A DNA stretch of 64,000 nt from Arthrobacter sp. NIO-1057 (lineage in GTDB: Bacteria > Actinomycetota > Actinomycetes > Actinomycetales > Micrococcaceae), in NCBI RefSeq assembly GCF_900094805.1, contig NZ_FMAT01000008.1, positions 30,729-94,728 on the forward strand, given 5' to 3'. The notes under the pieces were generated by a model. That model worked only from the letters and a program-made list of their open reading frames with translations, did not search any database and was not told the DNA's origin. The translations under genes and the position numbers were made by a program. Shown here one piece after another: positions 28,037-36,531 of the stretch (positions are counted from its first letter, which is position 1; each line of letters opens with the position of its first letter).

Positions 28037-28888
28037 ATGCTTGCGTTTTTCGCGTTACTCGGAGGCCTCGGGCTGGCCATTTTGGTAGATTGGTTGCTTT
28101 TTGCGCCTTGGGTCCGTGCTCCGAAACGCACGTCCAGAATTAAAACTGCCCTGCAACAAGCCGGAATGACTAACGTCGCTCCTGCCAAGTTTCTCCTGAT
28201 TTGCTTGGGATGCGGGGTCATATCTGGTTTGCTGACGTTTGGGCTAACAGGCGCGTGGCTTTTTGCCATATTGTTTTTCAGTTTTGGGGCGTTGGCACCC
28301 TGGGCATTTTTACGTCGGCAAGCAGCAAAACGGCAGGCCGCATTGCAGGAACAGTGGCCTGAAGTCGTCGACCACCTAAGAAGTGCGATACGTGCGGGAC
28401 TTTCGTTGCCGGAAGCTCTGAGCCAGTTGGCGTCATTGGGCCCTCAAATATTGAGGCCGCTTTTTAGAGATTTCGCTCTGGACTATAGGGCCACCGCAAA
28501 TTTTAGTGTTGCTTTAGATCAACTGGGTGAACGTCTAGCAGACCCGGTCGCGGACAAGATTTTGACGACTCTTCGAATTACTCGTGAGGTCGGCGGCACG
28601 GATCTGGGACACACGCTTGCTACTTTGTCTGCATTCCTCCGTGACGATGTGCGCACGCGAGGTGAATTAGCTGCACGTCAGTCGTGGATAGTTTCTGCTG
28701 CGAGGCTCGCCGTGGCAGCACCGTGGATTCTTCTCTTGATTCTTGGAACTCAACCAGCAGCTAAAGATGCCTACATGACACCCGGAGGAGTGCTCGTTCT
28801 TGCAATAGGAATTGGGATTTCAGTTGTCTGTTATCGGATCATGTTGCGGCTGGGAACTTTGCCTGTAGAAGAGAGGGTTTTGTCATGA
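28037..28888 (+). CDS. tadB: TadB-type inner membrane platform protein (T2SSF)
   Basis: The 283-residue protein has N-terminal hydrophobic segments (LAFFALLGGLGLAILVDWLLF, ICLGCGVISGLLTFGL), a cytoplasmic T2SSF domain with EVVDHLRSAIRAGLSLPEALSQLA, and C-terminal helices (LAVAAPWILLLIL, VLVLAIGIGISVVCYRIML). It forms the pilus platform together with TadC. The 3' end overlaps tadC by 4 nt. Confidence 0.9.
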   Translation: MLAFFALLGGLGLAILVDWLLFAPWVRAPKRTSRIKTALQQAGMTNVAPAKFLLICLGCGVISGLLTFGLTGAWLFAILFFSFGALAPWAFLRRQAAKRQAALQEQWPEVVDHLRSAIRAGLSLPEALSQLASLGPQILRPLFRDFALDYRATANFSVALDQLGERLADPVADKILTTLRITREVGGTDLGHTLATLSAFLRDDVRTRGELAARQSWIVSAARLAVAAPWILLLILGTQPAAKDAYMTPGGVLVLAIGIGISVVCYRIMLRLGTLPVEERVLS

Positions 28889-29750
28889 ACTCCTTCATTT
28901 CGTGGGCTGCTCTGTGCGGTTTCGGCTTTGGCCTCGGTGTATGGATCATCTTGGTCAACCTACCCGGATGGCGGAAGATGGCATTCGCTGAACGTATTGC
29001 GCCCCACGTGCGCGTAGGCGTACGGAGCTCGCGAATGCTTGAAGACTCATGGCATTCAGAATCGGGGCATTCCGCATTGGCTCAACTCGCGTCGCCAATG
29101 ATTTCGCAAATAAGAAAATTTGCCACGAGCCATAACCCTTCTAACGACATCCTCTTGAAAAAGCTCAATGCCGCTGGCCTTGAACTAAGCGTCATTGACT
29201 ATCGCGCACAAGAAATCATTTGCGCATTGGTCGGCATAGTTGTGGGTTCGGTATTCACAGCAGTCGCCTCGCTTCAATATGACCTTTCTTTGGTATCGAG
29301 CGTCTTGATAGCAATCTGTTGCGGCATGCTGGGGTACGCACTGCGTGGCTGGTGGCTTGGCGAACAAATCCATCGGCGCTCCCGAAAAATACTGACTCAA
29401 TTTCCGACCGTCGCTGAAGTTCTGGCACTTACCGTGGGCGCAGGGGAGTCCACCACCGGAGCCATCGAACGAATCTCCCGTATCTGCCACGGAGTTATAG
29501 GTGAAGAATTCGTCAAGACGTTGAATGACATCCACGCTGGAACACCAATGTTTCAAGCGATGCAGAATATGTCGGATCGAATGCAGGTCGGCACGATCAC
29601 CAGATTCGTAGACGCCATTGTCGTGGCTACGGAACGCGGTACTCCGCTCGCTCAGGTGCTTCGTGACCAAGCTCAAGATGTTCGTGACGCATCAAAGCGC
29701 GAACTAATGGAAGTTGCCGGAAAAAGAGAAATTTTGATGCTCGTTCCTGT
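28885..29750 (+). pseudogene. tadC: tadC 5' part, split by an integrated element
   Basis: The first 288 codons encode a TadC-type T2SSF protein (MNSFISWAALCGFGFGLGV start; VAEVLALTVGAGESTTGAIERISR; ASKRELMEVAGKREILMLVP). Normally a last membrane helix follows this point. Here the frame runs into the element and ends with an unrelated tail at 29817. The missing last 25 codons are found at 39265-39342 in the same frame, so the gene was whole before integration: 313 codons when rejoined. Without the last helix the platform protein may not work while the element is integrated. Confidence 0.9.
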
Positions 29751-29761
29751 CAAGTTACATT

Positions 29762-29767
29762 TATACT
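29762..29767 (+). promoter_or_regulatory. -10 element of the integrase promoter, -35 removed by integration
   Basis: TATACT lies 6 nt before the integrase ATG, so the transcript would be leaderless. In the integrated state the -35 position falls in tadC DNA (TGCTCG at 18-bp spacing), a poor match. When the element ends are joined, the right end (39254-39259) supplies TTTACA exactly 18 bp upstream. Confidence 0.6.
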
Positions 29768-29773
29768 ATTACT

Positions 29774-31159
29774 ATGAAGGCCGGAATTTACGCGAGGATC
29801 TCGCAAGACACGTTTGATACGACGCTAGGTGTGCAACGCCAGATTGAAGACTGCACACGCGAAGCTAAGCGACGTGGCTGGGAAGTGGTAGAGACTTACG
29901 TGGATAACGACGTGAGCGCCACACGTTCGAAAGTACGCCCTGCGTACGTGCGCATGATGTCCGACATTGAACAAGGGCACATAAACGCAATGATCGTCTG
30001 GGACATCGACCGTCTCACACGCACGCCCCGCGAGCTTGAGGATATTATCGACCTCGCAGACCGAATGAATCTCAGCATGGCCAACATTGGTGGAGAGATC
30101 GACCTATCAACGCCACAAGGAAAGTTGACTGCACGAATCAAAGGCAGCGTTGCACGTCATGAGTCTGAGCAAATGTCGCGTCGCCTAAAGCGTGCCTTCA
30201 CCCAACGCGCCCTATCTGGCAAACCTCATAGCTACGCCCCGTATGGATTCACGCGTACCGAACGCGAAGGCGAAGTATGGGATGAAGTCAACGAAGAGCA
30301 AGCCGAGGTTATCCGCGAAGCTGCAAACCGCTACGTCGCCGGGGAATCAATCCGTGCAATCTGCACCGACCTAATGCGACGGGGGATACCTGCACCCAAG
30401 ACAAACAATTGGAGCGCAACCTCGCTTCGCCAAATCCTATTGCGCCCCGTAAATATTGGACTACGCAAACACAACGGGGAAATTATCGGCAAATGCAACG
30501 CTGACCCCCTCATGAGCGAGTCACTGTTCAACCAGGTAAACGCACGCATGTTTGACCCCGAACGCATCAAGCACGCGCAGGGCCCGAAAAACAAATATCT
30601 GCTATCCACTATCGCCCGTTGTGGTAAATGTGGTGGAAAGATGGCCGGCCAAGCTAAACATGAGTTCAATTCAAAGAAGATTCCGAGTCAGTATTACTGC
30701 AAAGAGTGCTACAAGATCCGACGTAAGCGTGAACCAATAGACGAGATCGTCACGGGCGCGATTGTCGCCAGGCTTGGAGATCCGAAACTTGTTTCTGCGT
30801 TATCGAAGGACGTTACCGGCGAGCTGCCGAAATTACGTGAGCGCATGGATGGGCTCAAGGCACGACTTGATATTGCAGCCGATAACTTTGCGGAAGGCAC
30901 TATCACCGGCGAGCAGATGAAGCGGATCAACACGAAAATTGTTCCGGATCTGGACGAGTTGAAACGAAAGATAGGCCACCTGGAGGGGACGAATCCGATT
31001 CTTAGTCTCAGTGGTGCCAATGCTGCGGAACGTTGGGCAAACGCCCCGCTAGAGATCCAGCGAAAAGTTATCAGTGAGCTAATGTCAGTTGTCATCATGC
31101 CAGCCGGAGCCGGTGGCAAGTTCAACCCCGAACTAATCAAGATTGAATGGAAGGTGTAG
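29774..31159 (+). CDS. int: Large serine recombinase (integrase)
   Basis: The 461-residue site-specific recombinase has an N-terminal resolvase domain with catalytic Ser in YARISQD (residue 10) and IVWDIDRLTRTPRELEDII. A recombinase domain follows (YAPYGFTR, WSATSLRQILLRP), then a zinc ribbon (CGKCGGKM ... YYCKECY) and a coiled-coil region near 345-400. This is the full domain set of a phage-type serine integrase. It lies 24 nt inside the left end of the element and reads inward. No recombination directionality factor is recognisable. The ATG overlaps the tail of the truncated tadC frame. Confidence 0.96.
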   Translation: MKAGIYARISQDTFDTTLGVQRQIEDCTREAKRRGWEVVETYVDNDVSATRSKVRPAYVRMMSDIEQGHINAMIVWDIDRLTRTPRELEDIIDLADRMNLSMANIGGEIDLSTPQGKLTARIKGSVARHESEQMSRRLKRAFTQRALSGKPHSYAPYGFTRTEREGEVWDEVNEEQAEVIREAANRYVAGESIRAICTDLMRRGIPAPKTNNWSATSLRQILLRPVNIGLRKHNGEIIGKCNADPLMSESLFNQVNARMFDPERIKHAQGPKNKYLLSTIARCGKCGGKMAGQAKHEFNSKKIPSQYYCKECYKIRRKREPIDEIVTGAIVARLGDPKLVSALSKDVTGELPKLRERMDGLKARLDIAADNFAEGTITGEQMKRINTKIVPDLDELKRKIGHLEGTNPILSLSGANAAERWANAPLEIQRKVISELMSVVIMPAGAGGKFNPELIKIEWKV

Positions 31160-31161
31160 AA

Positions 31162-31539
31162 ATGTCGTTTTTCTTTGACTGGCATGACACGCAAAAGGAA
31201 CAGGCAGCGGAGCTGGATAGACTTCTGTCCGACCCTATGATCATTGCTTTAGTTTCATCTAGGGCACATAAACGCAGCGCACGAACCCCAAAAGTACACG
31301 TTTCATGCGCCGGGCATAAATCGGGCGCGTGGCTATCATTCTCAGTTTCCGAGAATCGAGTGTCTTTTCAGTACGGAGGTCTTGAGCAATTTGGGATCAA
31401 AGGATTTGCCTTGGCTTCTCCCATGCTCCACATTTGCCCAAACTGCGAACGTCGAACATCACGTGACGCCCTATCAGTCATTCGGGAAAGCTTGAGCGCT
31501 CTCGCAAATTCACAATTTGCTCCTCAAGTTAAATTTTGA
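31162..31539 (+). CDS. Hypothetical protein of the element
   Basis: The 125-residue protein is not recognised. It has a C-terminal CPNC (near residue 93) preceded by a Cys in VHVSCAGHKSG, so zinc binding is possible. AAGGTG precedes the ATG at 31162 by 8 nt, which is better than the ATG at 31147 that overlaps the integrase stop. It lies directly after the integrase and is probably cotranscribed with it, so a role in recombination control is possible. Confidence 0.65.
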   Translation: MSFFFDWHDTQKEQAAELDRLLSDPMIIALVSSRAHKRSARTPKVHVSCAGHKSGAWLSFSVSENRVSFQYGGLEQFGIKGFALASPMLHICPNCERRTSRDALSVIRESLSALANSQFAPQVKF

Positions 31540-31564
31540 CCTAGACATTAGCTCTAAGTATGAT
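31536..31564 (+). promoter_or_regulatory. Strong sigma-A-type promoter for the element operon
   Basis: TTGACC-17-TATGAT is a near-consensus promoter that starts at the stop codon of the preceding gene. Initiation near 31571 would give a leader of about 130 nt before the first gene at 31703. The leader contains AATAGGA-GGAA-TCCTATT (about 31668-31685), a hairpin close to the GAGGAG ribosome site. Confidence 0.75.
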
Positions 31565-31702
31565 ATGCTTTTTTTGGGCACTAGAATCCCTTCGTGAAAA
31601 CGAAAACTGTACTAGAGAATTCAGGGCTCCAAATGGAGAAGTGGTGTAATAGCTCCCGGTGACGCAATAGGAGGAATCCTATTTTCATCGAGGAGCATTT
31701 TT

Positions 31703-31915
31703 ATGCCTTCAAGTGCTATCAAAGCACGCAGCGCACTCGGAGTGGCATCTCGCACGGGTGACCAAAACCAGATCAAAGACGCACGTCGTAACCTCGCCGC
31801 AGCGAATATCGAAAACTACGTTGCCCGCGTAGTCGCAACCGCCCCACCGCTAACCGATGAACAAGCATCCCGTATCGCTTCGATGCTTCGCCCATACGGC
31901 GGTGATGCAGCTTGA
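31703..31915 (+). CDS. Small basic protein, common type in actinobacterial mobile elements
   Basis: The 70-residue helical protein (RSALGVASRTGDQNQIKDARRNLAAANIENYVARVVATAPPLTDEQ pattern, ending RIASMLRPY) resembles short proteins often found before replication genes in actinobacterial integrative elements. GAGGAG lies before the ATG. It is the first gene after the strong promoter, and its stop overlaps the next TTG start. Function is unknown. Confidence 0.75.
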   Translation: MPSSAIKARSALGVASRTGDQNQIKDARRNLAAANIENYVARVVATAPPLTDEQASRIASMLRPYGGDAA

Positions 31916-32304
31916 GATCTGCAACTCTAACCCCAGCGCCTACGAACACACCTAGTTCGGCTAAGGCAAACAATCAGATCGAAGCCGGGATCACCCGCGC
32001 CGAGATTGAAGAGTATTTTCTTTACGACAGCATCAATCCTGCGAACCGTAAACGCCGTATGTCGCGACGTATGGCAACACACCTGCGCAAAATGGTGAGC
32101 CAGAGCAAGCACGCGAACATCGCAAAGGCTGTTCTTCCCCCAGGATGGTTTGAAGTTATCCACCGGATCGAAGCTACGCCTGAACTGCTCACGGAGCGCA
32201 CCGTGGAGCGTCACCGCGAGGTTATCGAAGCGCGGCACCATGCCGTCATGCGCCTAGTTGCTTTGGAACAAGCCAAGGCTAAAGGCGGTGCAAACCGCTC
32301 ATGA
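31912..32304 (+). CDS. Hypothetical basic protein of the element
   Basis: The 130-residue protein starts with TTG overlapping the previous stop (TTGA). It is rich in Arg and Lys, with NRKRRMSRRMATHLRKM near residue 45 and a helical C-terminal half (VERHREVIEARHHAVMRLVALEQAKAK). DNA or RNA binding is a possible reading. No family is recognised. It is coupled to both neighbours by overlaps. Confidence 0.65.
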   Translation: MRSATLTPAPTNTPSSAKANNQIEAGITRAEIEEYFLYDSINPANRKRRMSRRMATHLRKMVSQSKHANIAKAVLPPGWFEVIHRIEATPELLTERTVERHREVIEARHHAVMRLVALEQAKAKGGANRS

Positions 32305-32585
32305 CTGAGAATAAGCAAATGCCCCCGGCGGCGAACCAGGGGCATTCAGAAAATCCTTTAGCGTCTGACCCAATTCTATCACCGGCACACGACGGTTTAG
32401 TAGCAGGAATCTATGTTGCCGTAGTCCAGATCAGAGGCGACCACACCCCTAAGCGGTTCCGCAAGAGGGTGTATTTCAACTTGCCATCGGCTCAACGCGC
32501 TATCGACCGGGCTACCATGGCCGGCCTAGACGCTTCAATCATTCTGTGCCAGCTGACCCCAGTAAGCGGGGTACACGATGACTAG
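32301..32585 (+). CDS. Hypothetical protein of the element
   Basis: The 94-residue protein has an unstructured, Pro/Ser-rich N-terminus and a compact C-terminal region (GIYVAVVQIRGDHTPKRFRKRVYFNLPSA, ending with ASIILCQLTPV). ATGA overlaps join it to the gene before, and its 3' end overlaps the next by 8 nt. Not recognised. Confidence 0.65.
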   Translation: MTENKQMPPAANQGHSENPLASDPILSPAHDGLVAGIYVAVVQIRGDHTPKRFRKRVYFNLPSAQRAIDRATMAGLDASIILCQLTPVSGVHDD

Positions 32586-32859
32586 CGCGATGACCTACAC
32601 GCAGCTAACGGATCTCTCGCGCCGTATCGGACGATCACCCGAACTGTTCCAGGCTTACATGCTGGGCAAAGAGCACGGATACAAGCAGGGCTGGGCAGAC
32701 GCGGACGATAGCGCCGAGAACCACGCAGAGCACGCAGCACGCCTGTTCTACACCATGGAAGCCGGCGAAGAATGGCAACGCAAAGCCGCGAGATCAGCTC
32801 ATGACGCTATTGACGTAGTGGCATCACGGGAAAAGATGAAGCGAGGTGACAGCAGATGA
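32578..32859 (+). CDS. Hypothetical protein of the element
   Basis: The 93-residue mostly helical acidic protein contains LSRRIGRSPELFQAYMLGKEHGYKQGWADADD. The GYKQGWADA-type stretch is often seen in small phage-encoded proteins. It sits directly before the primase with a 4-nt ATGA overlap, so it may assist replication. No family is assigned. Confidence 0.65.
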   Translation: MTSAMTYTQLTDLSRRIGRSPELFQAYMLGKEHGYKQGWADADDSAENHAEHAARLFYTMEAGEEWQRKAARSAHDAIDVVASREKMKRGDSR

Positions 32860-34238
32860 CCGTGCCAGATTATTTCAAAGCCGAAACGTTTGAACCTGCA
32901 CCGCTCGAATGGAACGACAAAGGGCTAAGGTCACACCAGCGCATCGCTGCACGCTTCGCACAACTCTACGCCGGACAATGCAAGCACATCATCGGCATGG
33001 GCTGGCACTACTACGACGGCAAACGTTGGGCCGCAGACAAGCACGCTAAACACGCTCACAGACTGTTACAGGACTTGCTAGCCGTCTCATGGAATGAAGC
33101 TATGTCCGACAAGGATCTAGCCTCAGACGTGCGCTCCTGCATGACTTCGAACGGCTCAAACGGTGTCCTAGAACTAGCTTCAAAGTGGCTCACTGCGGAC
33201 GCGGATCAGATGGACGCTGACCCGTATTTGCTGAACGTCGCAAACGGCACGCTGAACCTGCACACCCTAGCGCTACAAGCGCATAACCCAGCGGACAACC
33301 TCACGAAGGTTACACGCGCCGGATATGACACGAATGCAACGAGTGAGCGGTGGCTCAACTTCCTAGAATCGTCACTGCCAGACTTGGATATTCGATTGTT
33401 CCTGCAACGCTACATGGGATCAGCGCTTATCGGTCGCGTACTAGATCACGTTCTAGTGGTAGCCACAGGCGAAGGGCGCAACGGCAAAGGCGTAATAGCC
33501 GACACCATGCACCACGCACTCGGAGACTACGCCGTAACCGCATCAAACGACATGCTAGTAACCGGACGACATGGCGGGGCATCAGCTGGCGAACTGTCAG
33601 CACGAATGCAATTGCGCGGTGCACGCTTCGCAACCATGAGCGAACTCGAGAAGGGCGCAAAGCTCGCGGAATCAACCATGAAGTCACTTACCGGCGGGGA
33701 CAACGTACCGGCGAAACTCATGGGCCAAGACTTTGTGGAATTTAGACCATCGCACTCATTCTTTATGCTCACAAACCACTTGCCGAAAGTTGACCCAACA
33801 GCCGAGGCAGTCTGGGCCCGCCTGCGCGTAATCCCGTTCGACATCTCATTTCTAGGCAGGGAAGATCCAACTCTCAGAGAAGATCTGGAACTCGCTGCAG
33901 ACGGCGTTCTCTCATGGGCAATCGCTGGCTTGTTCAACTACCAAAACGAGGGCTTGAACGCACCTGAAAAGGTTATGGCAGCAACGACCGAATACCGCGC
34001 AGAAAACGACGATGTAAAACAATTCATCGCTGACCGTTGCGCGCTTCACGTGAACGGACGAATCACGCGGGCCTCACTGCATCATGAATACATGGACTGG
34101 GCCAAGGACTCAGGCGCAGAGCAATTGAGCGCTACCGACTTCAAGGCACGCATTGAGAAACTACCAGGCGTCAACGAGGGCAAAGTAAGCAAAGAGCGCG
34201 GGTGGAAGGGAATCGGCCTGAAAACCGATAAACCCTAA
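32856..34238 (+). CDS. P4-type replicative helicase / phage primase (SF3, D5_N)
   Basis: The 460-residue protein has the D5_N region (RAGYDTNATSERWLNFLESSLPD near 150) followed by an SF3 helicase core with Walker A ATGEGRNGKGVI near residue 205, motif B region ARFATMSELEKG and motif C-like FFMLTNHLPKVD. This matches the C-terminal part of the P4 alpha protein and primases of phage satellites. The N-terminal zinc/primase part of P4 alpha is not obvious, so it may be helicase only. An iteron cluster lies just downstream. Confidence 0.9.
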   Translation: MTVPDYFKAETFEPAPLEWNDKGLRSHQRIAARFAQLYAGQCKHIIGMGWHYYDGKRWAADKHAKHAHRLLQDLLAVSWNEAMSDKDLASDVRSCMTSNGSNGVLELASKWLTADADQMDADPYLLNVANGTLNLHTLALQAHNPADNLTKVTRAGYDTNATSERWLNFLESSLPDLDIRLFLQRYMGSALIGRVLDHVLVVATGEGRNGKGVIADTMHHALGDYAVTASNDMLVTGRHGGASAGELSARMQLRGARFATMSELEKGAKLAESTMKSLTGGDNVPAKLMGQDFVEFRPSHSFFMLTNHLPKVDPTAEAVWARLRVIPFDISFLGREDPTLREDLELAADGVLSWAIAGLFNYQNEGLNAPEKVMAATTEYRAENDDVKQFIADRCALHVNGRITRASLHHEYMDWAKDSGAEQLSATDFKARIEKLPGVNEGKVSKERGWKGIGLKTDKP

Positions 34239-34260
34239 CTGACTAGTTATAACACTAAAG

Positions 34261-34349
34261 AGGGTACAGCAGGGTACACCTTTTCCCAGTGAATCTCACG
34301 GGAATTGATTCTAAGGAAAGACCGGGAAGTGCTGTACCTAGCTGTACCC
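34261..34349. repeat. Iteron cluster, candidate replication origin
   Basis: AGGGTACA occurs at 34261 and 34271, spaced 10 bp. The complementary TGTACC motif occurs at 34333 and 34343, also 10 bp apart. The two 17-nt arms (34262-34278 and 34333-34349) match as an inverted repeat at 15 of 17 positions around a 54-nt centre. Direct plus inverted iterons next to an SF3 helicase gene are the usual form of satellite and plasmid origins. An attenuator hairpin is the alternative. Confidence 0.55.
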
Positions 34350-34381
34350 CACCTCAGAACTACATGAACAGGAACAGCAGC

Positions 34382-34552
34382 ATGAACCTCGAAGAGTGGC
34401 AACTCATTGCCAACCATCGACAGAACATCATCGAACTCAAAGACAAGCGCATCGCTGAACTCGAAGAGCAATTGGACCGGGAACAAGTGAAGAACAAACG
34501 CCCCCGAGTGAGTCGCTATCAAGAACTCATGATGAAAGCACTATCCGAATAG
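34382..34552 (+). CDS. Small coiled-coil protein
   Basis: From the ATG at 34382 (AGGAA about 7 nt upstream) the product is 56 residues, almost all heptad-like helix (LKDKRIAELEEQLDREQVKNK), with a basic end. A longer frame from 34289 covers the iteron region and is unlikely to be coding. Similar helical proteins recur at 35518. Function unknown. Confidence 0.6.
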   Translation: MNLEEWQLIANHRQNIIELKDKRIAELEEQLDREQVKNKRPRVSRYQELMMKALSE

Positions 34553-34569
34553 CACCCCACCTTCCATAG

Positions 34570-34599
34570 AGGCGGTCACTAAACACGGTGGCCGCCTTT
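34570..34599 (+). terminator. Terminator-like hairpin
   Basis: AGGCGGTCAC pairs with GTGGCCGCCT around TAAACACG and runs into TTTG. It lies 18 nt after the coiled-coil gene and before the next small gene. Confidence 0.6.
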
Positions 34600-34620
34600 G
34601 CAATACCCGAAAGAGTTTTC

Positions 34621-34758
34621 ATGATCGACCCAAACAGCTCAGAACAAATCGTGAGCCTACTGCGCAGAGCAGCCGACCACGTAGCCCAAGGAATCAAGAA
34701 TCTGGATATTCATTCAGACCTACGTTTCCTAGCCGATATTGCAGAAAGCCAGGACTAA
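34621..34758 (+). CDS. 45-residue hypothetical protein
   Basis: A 46-codon ORF starts with ATG at 34621 after GAAAGAG and ends just before the next gene. The product (MIDPNSSEQIVSLLRRAADH then VAQGIKNLDIHSDLRFLADI) is a short amphipathic helical protein. Codon use (A/C-rich third positions) matches the following genes, which supports coding. Not recognised. Confidence 0.55.
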   Translation: MIDPNSSEQIVSLLRRAADHVAQGIKNLDIHSDLRFLADIAESQD

Positions 34759-34761
34759 CCG

Positions 34762-35019
34762 ATGACCAGCGAACTACCTGAAGAACTCATAGAACAGCAA
34801 GGTATTCAGCTAGCCCAAGAGCTCGCAGATAACTGCAACGACCCACAGAGCATAGATGAAACGCTCACCAGGCACATCGAAAGAGCAGGGCAAGACAATC
34901 ACTCATTCCTGCTATTGCACGCCCTGGAACAACTCACCATCCACCACCTCGCCCCGGCTATCGCAGCCAACAAAAGAAATCACCCAACGCCCACACCACA
35001 CAAGCTAAGAGGTTTCTAA
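34762..35019 (+). CDS. Hypothetical helical protein
   Basis: The 85-residue protein (ELPEELIEQQGIQLAQELADN start, ALEQLTIHHLAPAIAANKRN centre) is predicted mainly helical, with a basic tail. It starts 3 nt after the previous stop and its own stop overlaps the next ATG (TAATG). It belongs to the tight small-gene array 34621-36531. Not recognised. Confidence 0.6.
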   Translation: MTSELPEELIEQQGIQLAQELADNCNDPQSIDETLTRHIERAGQDNHSFLLLHALEQLTIHHLAPAIAANKRNHPTPTPHKLRGF

Positions 35020-35192
35020 TGTCCGGTTACGAATACAGCAAACGTACCCTCGACCAATGGAACGAGCTGCCGTCATCCACCTACTTATGGGATCTCAATA
35101 AGCACATGGAATCTCAAATCAATTATTGGCGGGCGCGTGCAAAGTCCGCAGAGAAACGAATGCTCGAACACGAATGCCAGGAGGATAACTAA
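35019..35192 (+). CDS. 57-residue hypothetical protein
   Basis: An ORF of 58 codons fills exactly the space between its neighbours: ATG overlaps the previous TAA, and its TAA abuts the next ATG at 35193. AAGAGG lies 6 nt upstream. The product (MSGYEYSKRTLDQWNELPSS start, YWRARAKSAEKRMLEHECQE end) is helical and charged. The exact fit into the operon is the strongest evidence. Confidence 0.65.
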   Translation: MSGYEYSKRTLDQWNELPSSTYLWDLNKHMESQINYWRARAKSAEKRMLEHECQEDN

Positions 35193-35507
35193 ATGAGCAA
35201 CCGCCCTATTTATATTGGTCAGGCCATCATCCGGGATTGGATCACCAAAGACAAGAAGCGCATCCCAGGCATCCAACTACTCAACGGGCGTGGCATCGCA
35301 GCACACCTCACAGCCGACGAAGCACGCGCACTAGCTGATCGATTACATGATCTAGCCGACCAGCTAGACGTACGCCCCCAGGCCACCACAGCCCCAGCAA
35401 AGCGACAACAGCAATCATGCGGACTCTCACCCATCCACACCAGCCAAACGCTCACAGACGCATCAGGCACGACCGAACAACCACTACCGACCACCATCGC
35501 AGACTAA
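35193..35507 (+). CDS. Hypothetical protein of the element
   Basis: The 104-residue protein has an ordered N-terminal part (IYIGQAIIRDWITKDKKRIPG, HLTADEARALADRLHDLADQLD) and a disordered Thr/Pro/Gln-rich tail after residue 65. The DEARALADRLHDLADQL stretch is common in small actinophage proteins. GAGGATAA lies just before the ATG. No function is assigned. Confidence 0.65.
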   Translation: MSNRPIYIGQAIIRDWITKDKKRIPGIQLLNGRGIAAHLTADEARALADRLHDLADQLDVRPQATTAPAKRQQQSCGLSPIHTSQTLTDASGTTEQPLPTTIAD

Positions 35508-35517
35508 GGGCGTCAGC

Positions 35518-35712
35518 ATGACAACACCACTTGAAGCACTCACCACGGCAGTCAGACTCCAAGCCGAACGCATCGAACAACTCGAACAAGAACTGGCTGA
35601 GGAACACCTGCAATACCAGCTCTGGAAATTCCGTGCCGTCGAAAACGGACGCAGCACCAAACACTACAAAAAGCTCTACCAAGAGCAGCTCGACAAAAAC
35701 ACCAACAAGTAA
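35518..35712 (+). CDS. Small coiled-coil protein
   Basis: The 64-residue protein has a clear coiled coil (RIEQLEQELAEEHLQYQLW) and a basic C-terminus (KHYKKLYQEQLDKN). It resembles the helical protein at 34382 in size and type, which could reflect a duplicated module, but sequence identity is low by eye. Confidence 0.6.
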   Translation: MTTPLEALTTAVRLQAERIEQLEQELAEEHLQYQLWKFRAVENGRSTKHYKKLYQEQLDKNTNK

Positions 35713-35724
35713 GGACTAAACATC

Positions 35725-36531
35725 ATGGCTCCAAAGACCCAGCACATCAACACCGACCACCTACAAGCAATCGAAACCACGCTATTCAGCAGCACCTGGG
35801 GAATGCATACCAAAGGTGCAAAGCTCCACCACATCATCAACGACACGCAACAGCTCGGAATCCTATGGCCAGCCCACGTATCCGAAACAATCGAAGTCGC
35901 CTACAACGCAATCCAACAGGCAAAGCACGCACTGAAAAGTAAGCGCCCAGAACTAACCTGGGACGACCTCCACGCCTCAGACTTGAGCACCCGCATCCGA
36001 ACCGCAGCCGTAGACGACAGCCTACAGAACCTCTCACTCAACAAAGTAAGCCAAGAGATCCTACGCCTAGCACTCGGACACACAAGCCAGGCCATCAGCG
36101 GCACAGCGCCGGCAGTACTAGATGAGGTCATCCAACAGGCTATCGAACGCGCTGAAGACCGTGACCTCGTAGCGATCGCCGGAGGCCTACCACCACAGCT
36201 ACAAGACAAGCTCGGCAAATGGAAGTACATCAGCCAAGCACACCGGCAGCTAATCGAACTGCTCGACACCGCGACCTACAGCAAGCTCGAACGGAACTCA
36301 GACGCGCACCTACTGCACGAATGGACCGACGAGCAATGGCTAGCGCTACACACCGAACAAGACACCCTCACCGAATACAGCAAAAACGTTGACTGGATGA
36401 AATGGGCAATCAAAAATAACATCCCCGTAAGCCCAGCGACCACCGCCGCCGAAGTCCACGCACGAACCAAACGCGCCAACGACATCGGAGCAGACTACAA
36501 CCGCAAGCACCGCCGCACCCGACTCTACTAA
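35725..36531 (+). CDS. Hypothetical protein, largest of the small-gene array
   Basis: The 268-residue mostly alpha-helical protein has no recognised motif. Landmarks are FSSTWGMHTKGAKLHHII near residue 20, ELTWDDLHASDL near 75, and a C-terminal basic end (ADYNRKHRRTRLY). Its coding strand is strikingly rich in A and C, like the genes before it. It ends the array; after it the base composition changes sharply. A structural or packaging-interference role would be typical for a satellite but cannot be shown. Confidence 0.65.
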   Translation: MAPKTQHINTDHLQAIETTLFSSTWGMHTKGAKLHHIINDTQQLGILWPAHVSETIEVAYNAIQQAKHALKSKRPELTWDDLHASDLSTRIRTAAVDDSLQNLSLNKVSQEILRLALGHTSQAISGTAPAVLDEVIQQAIERAEDRDLVAIAGGLPPQLQDKLGKWKYISQAHRQLIELLDTATYSKLERNSDAHLLHEWTDEQWLALHTEQDTLTEYSKNVDWMKWAIKNNIPVSPATTAAEVHARTKRANDIGADYNRKHRRTRLY

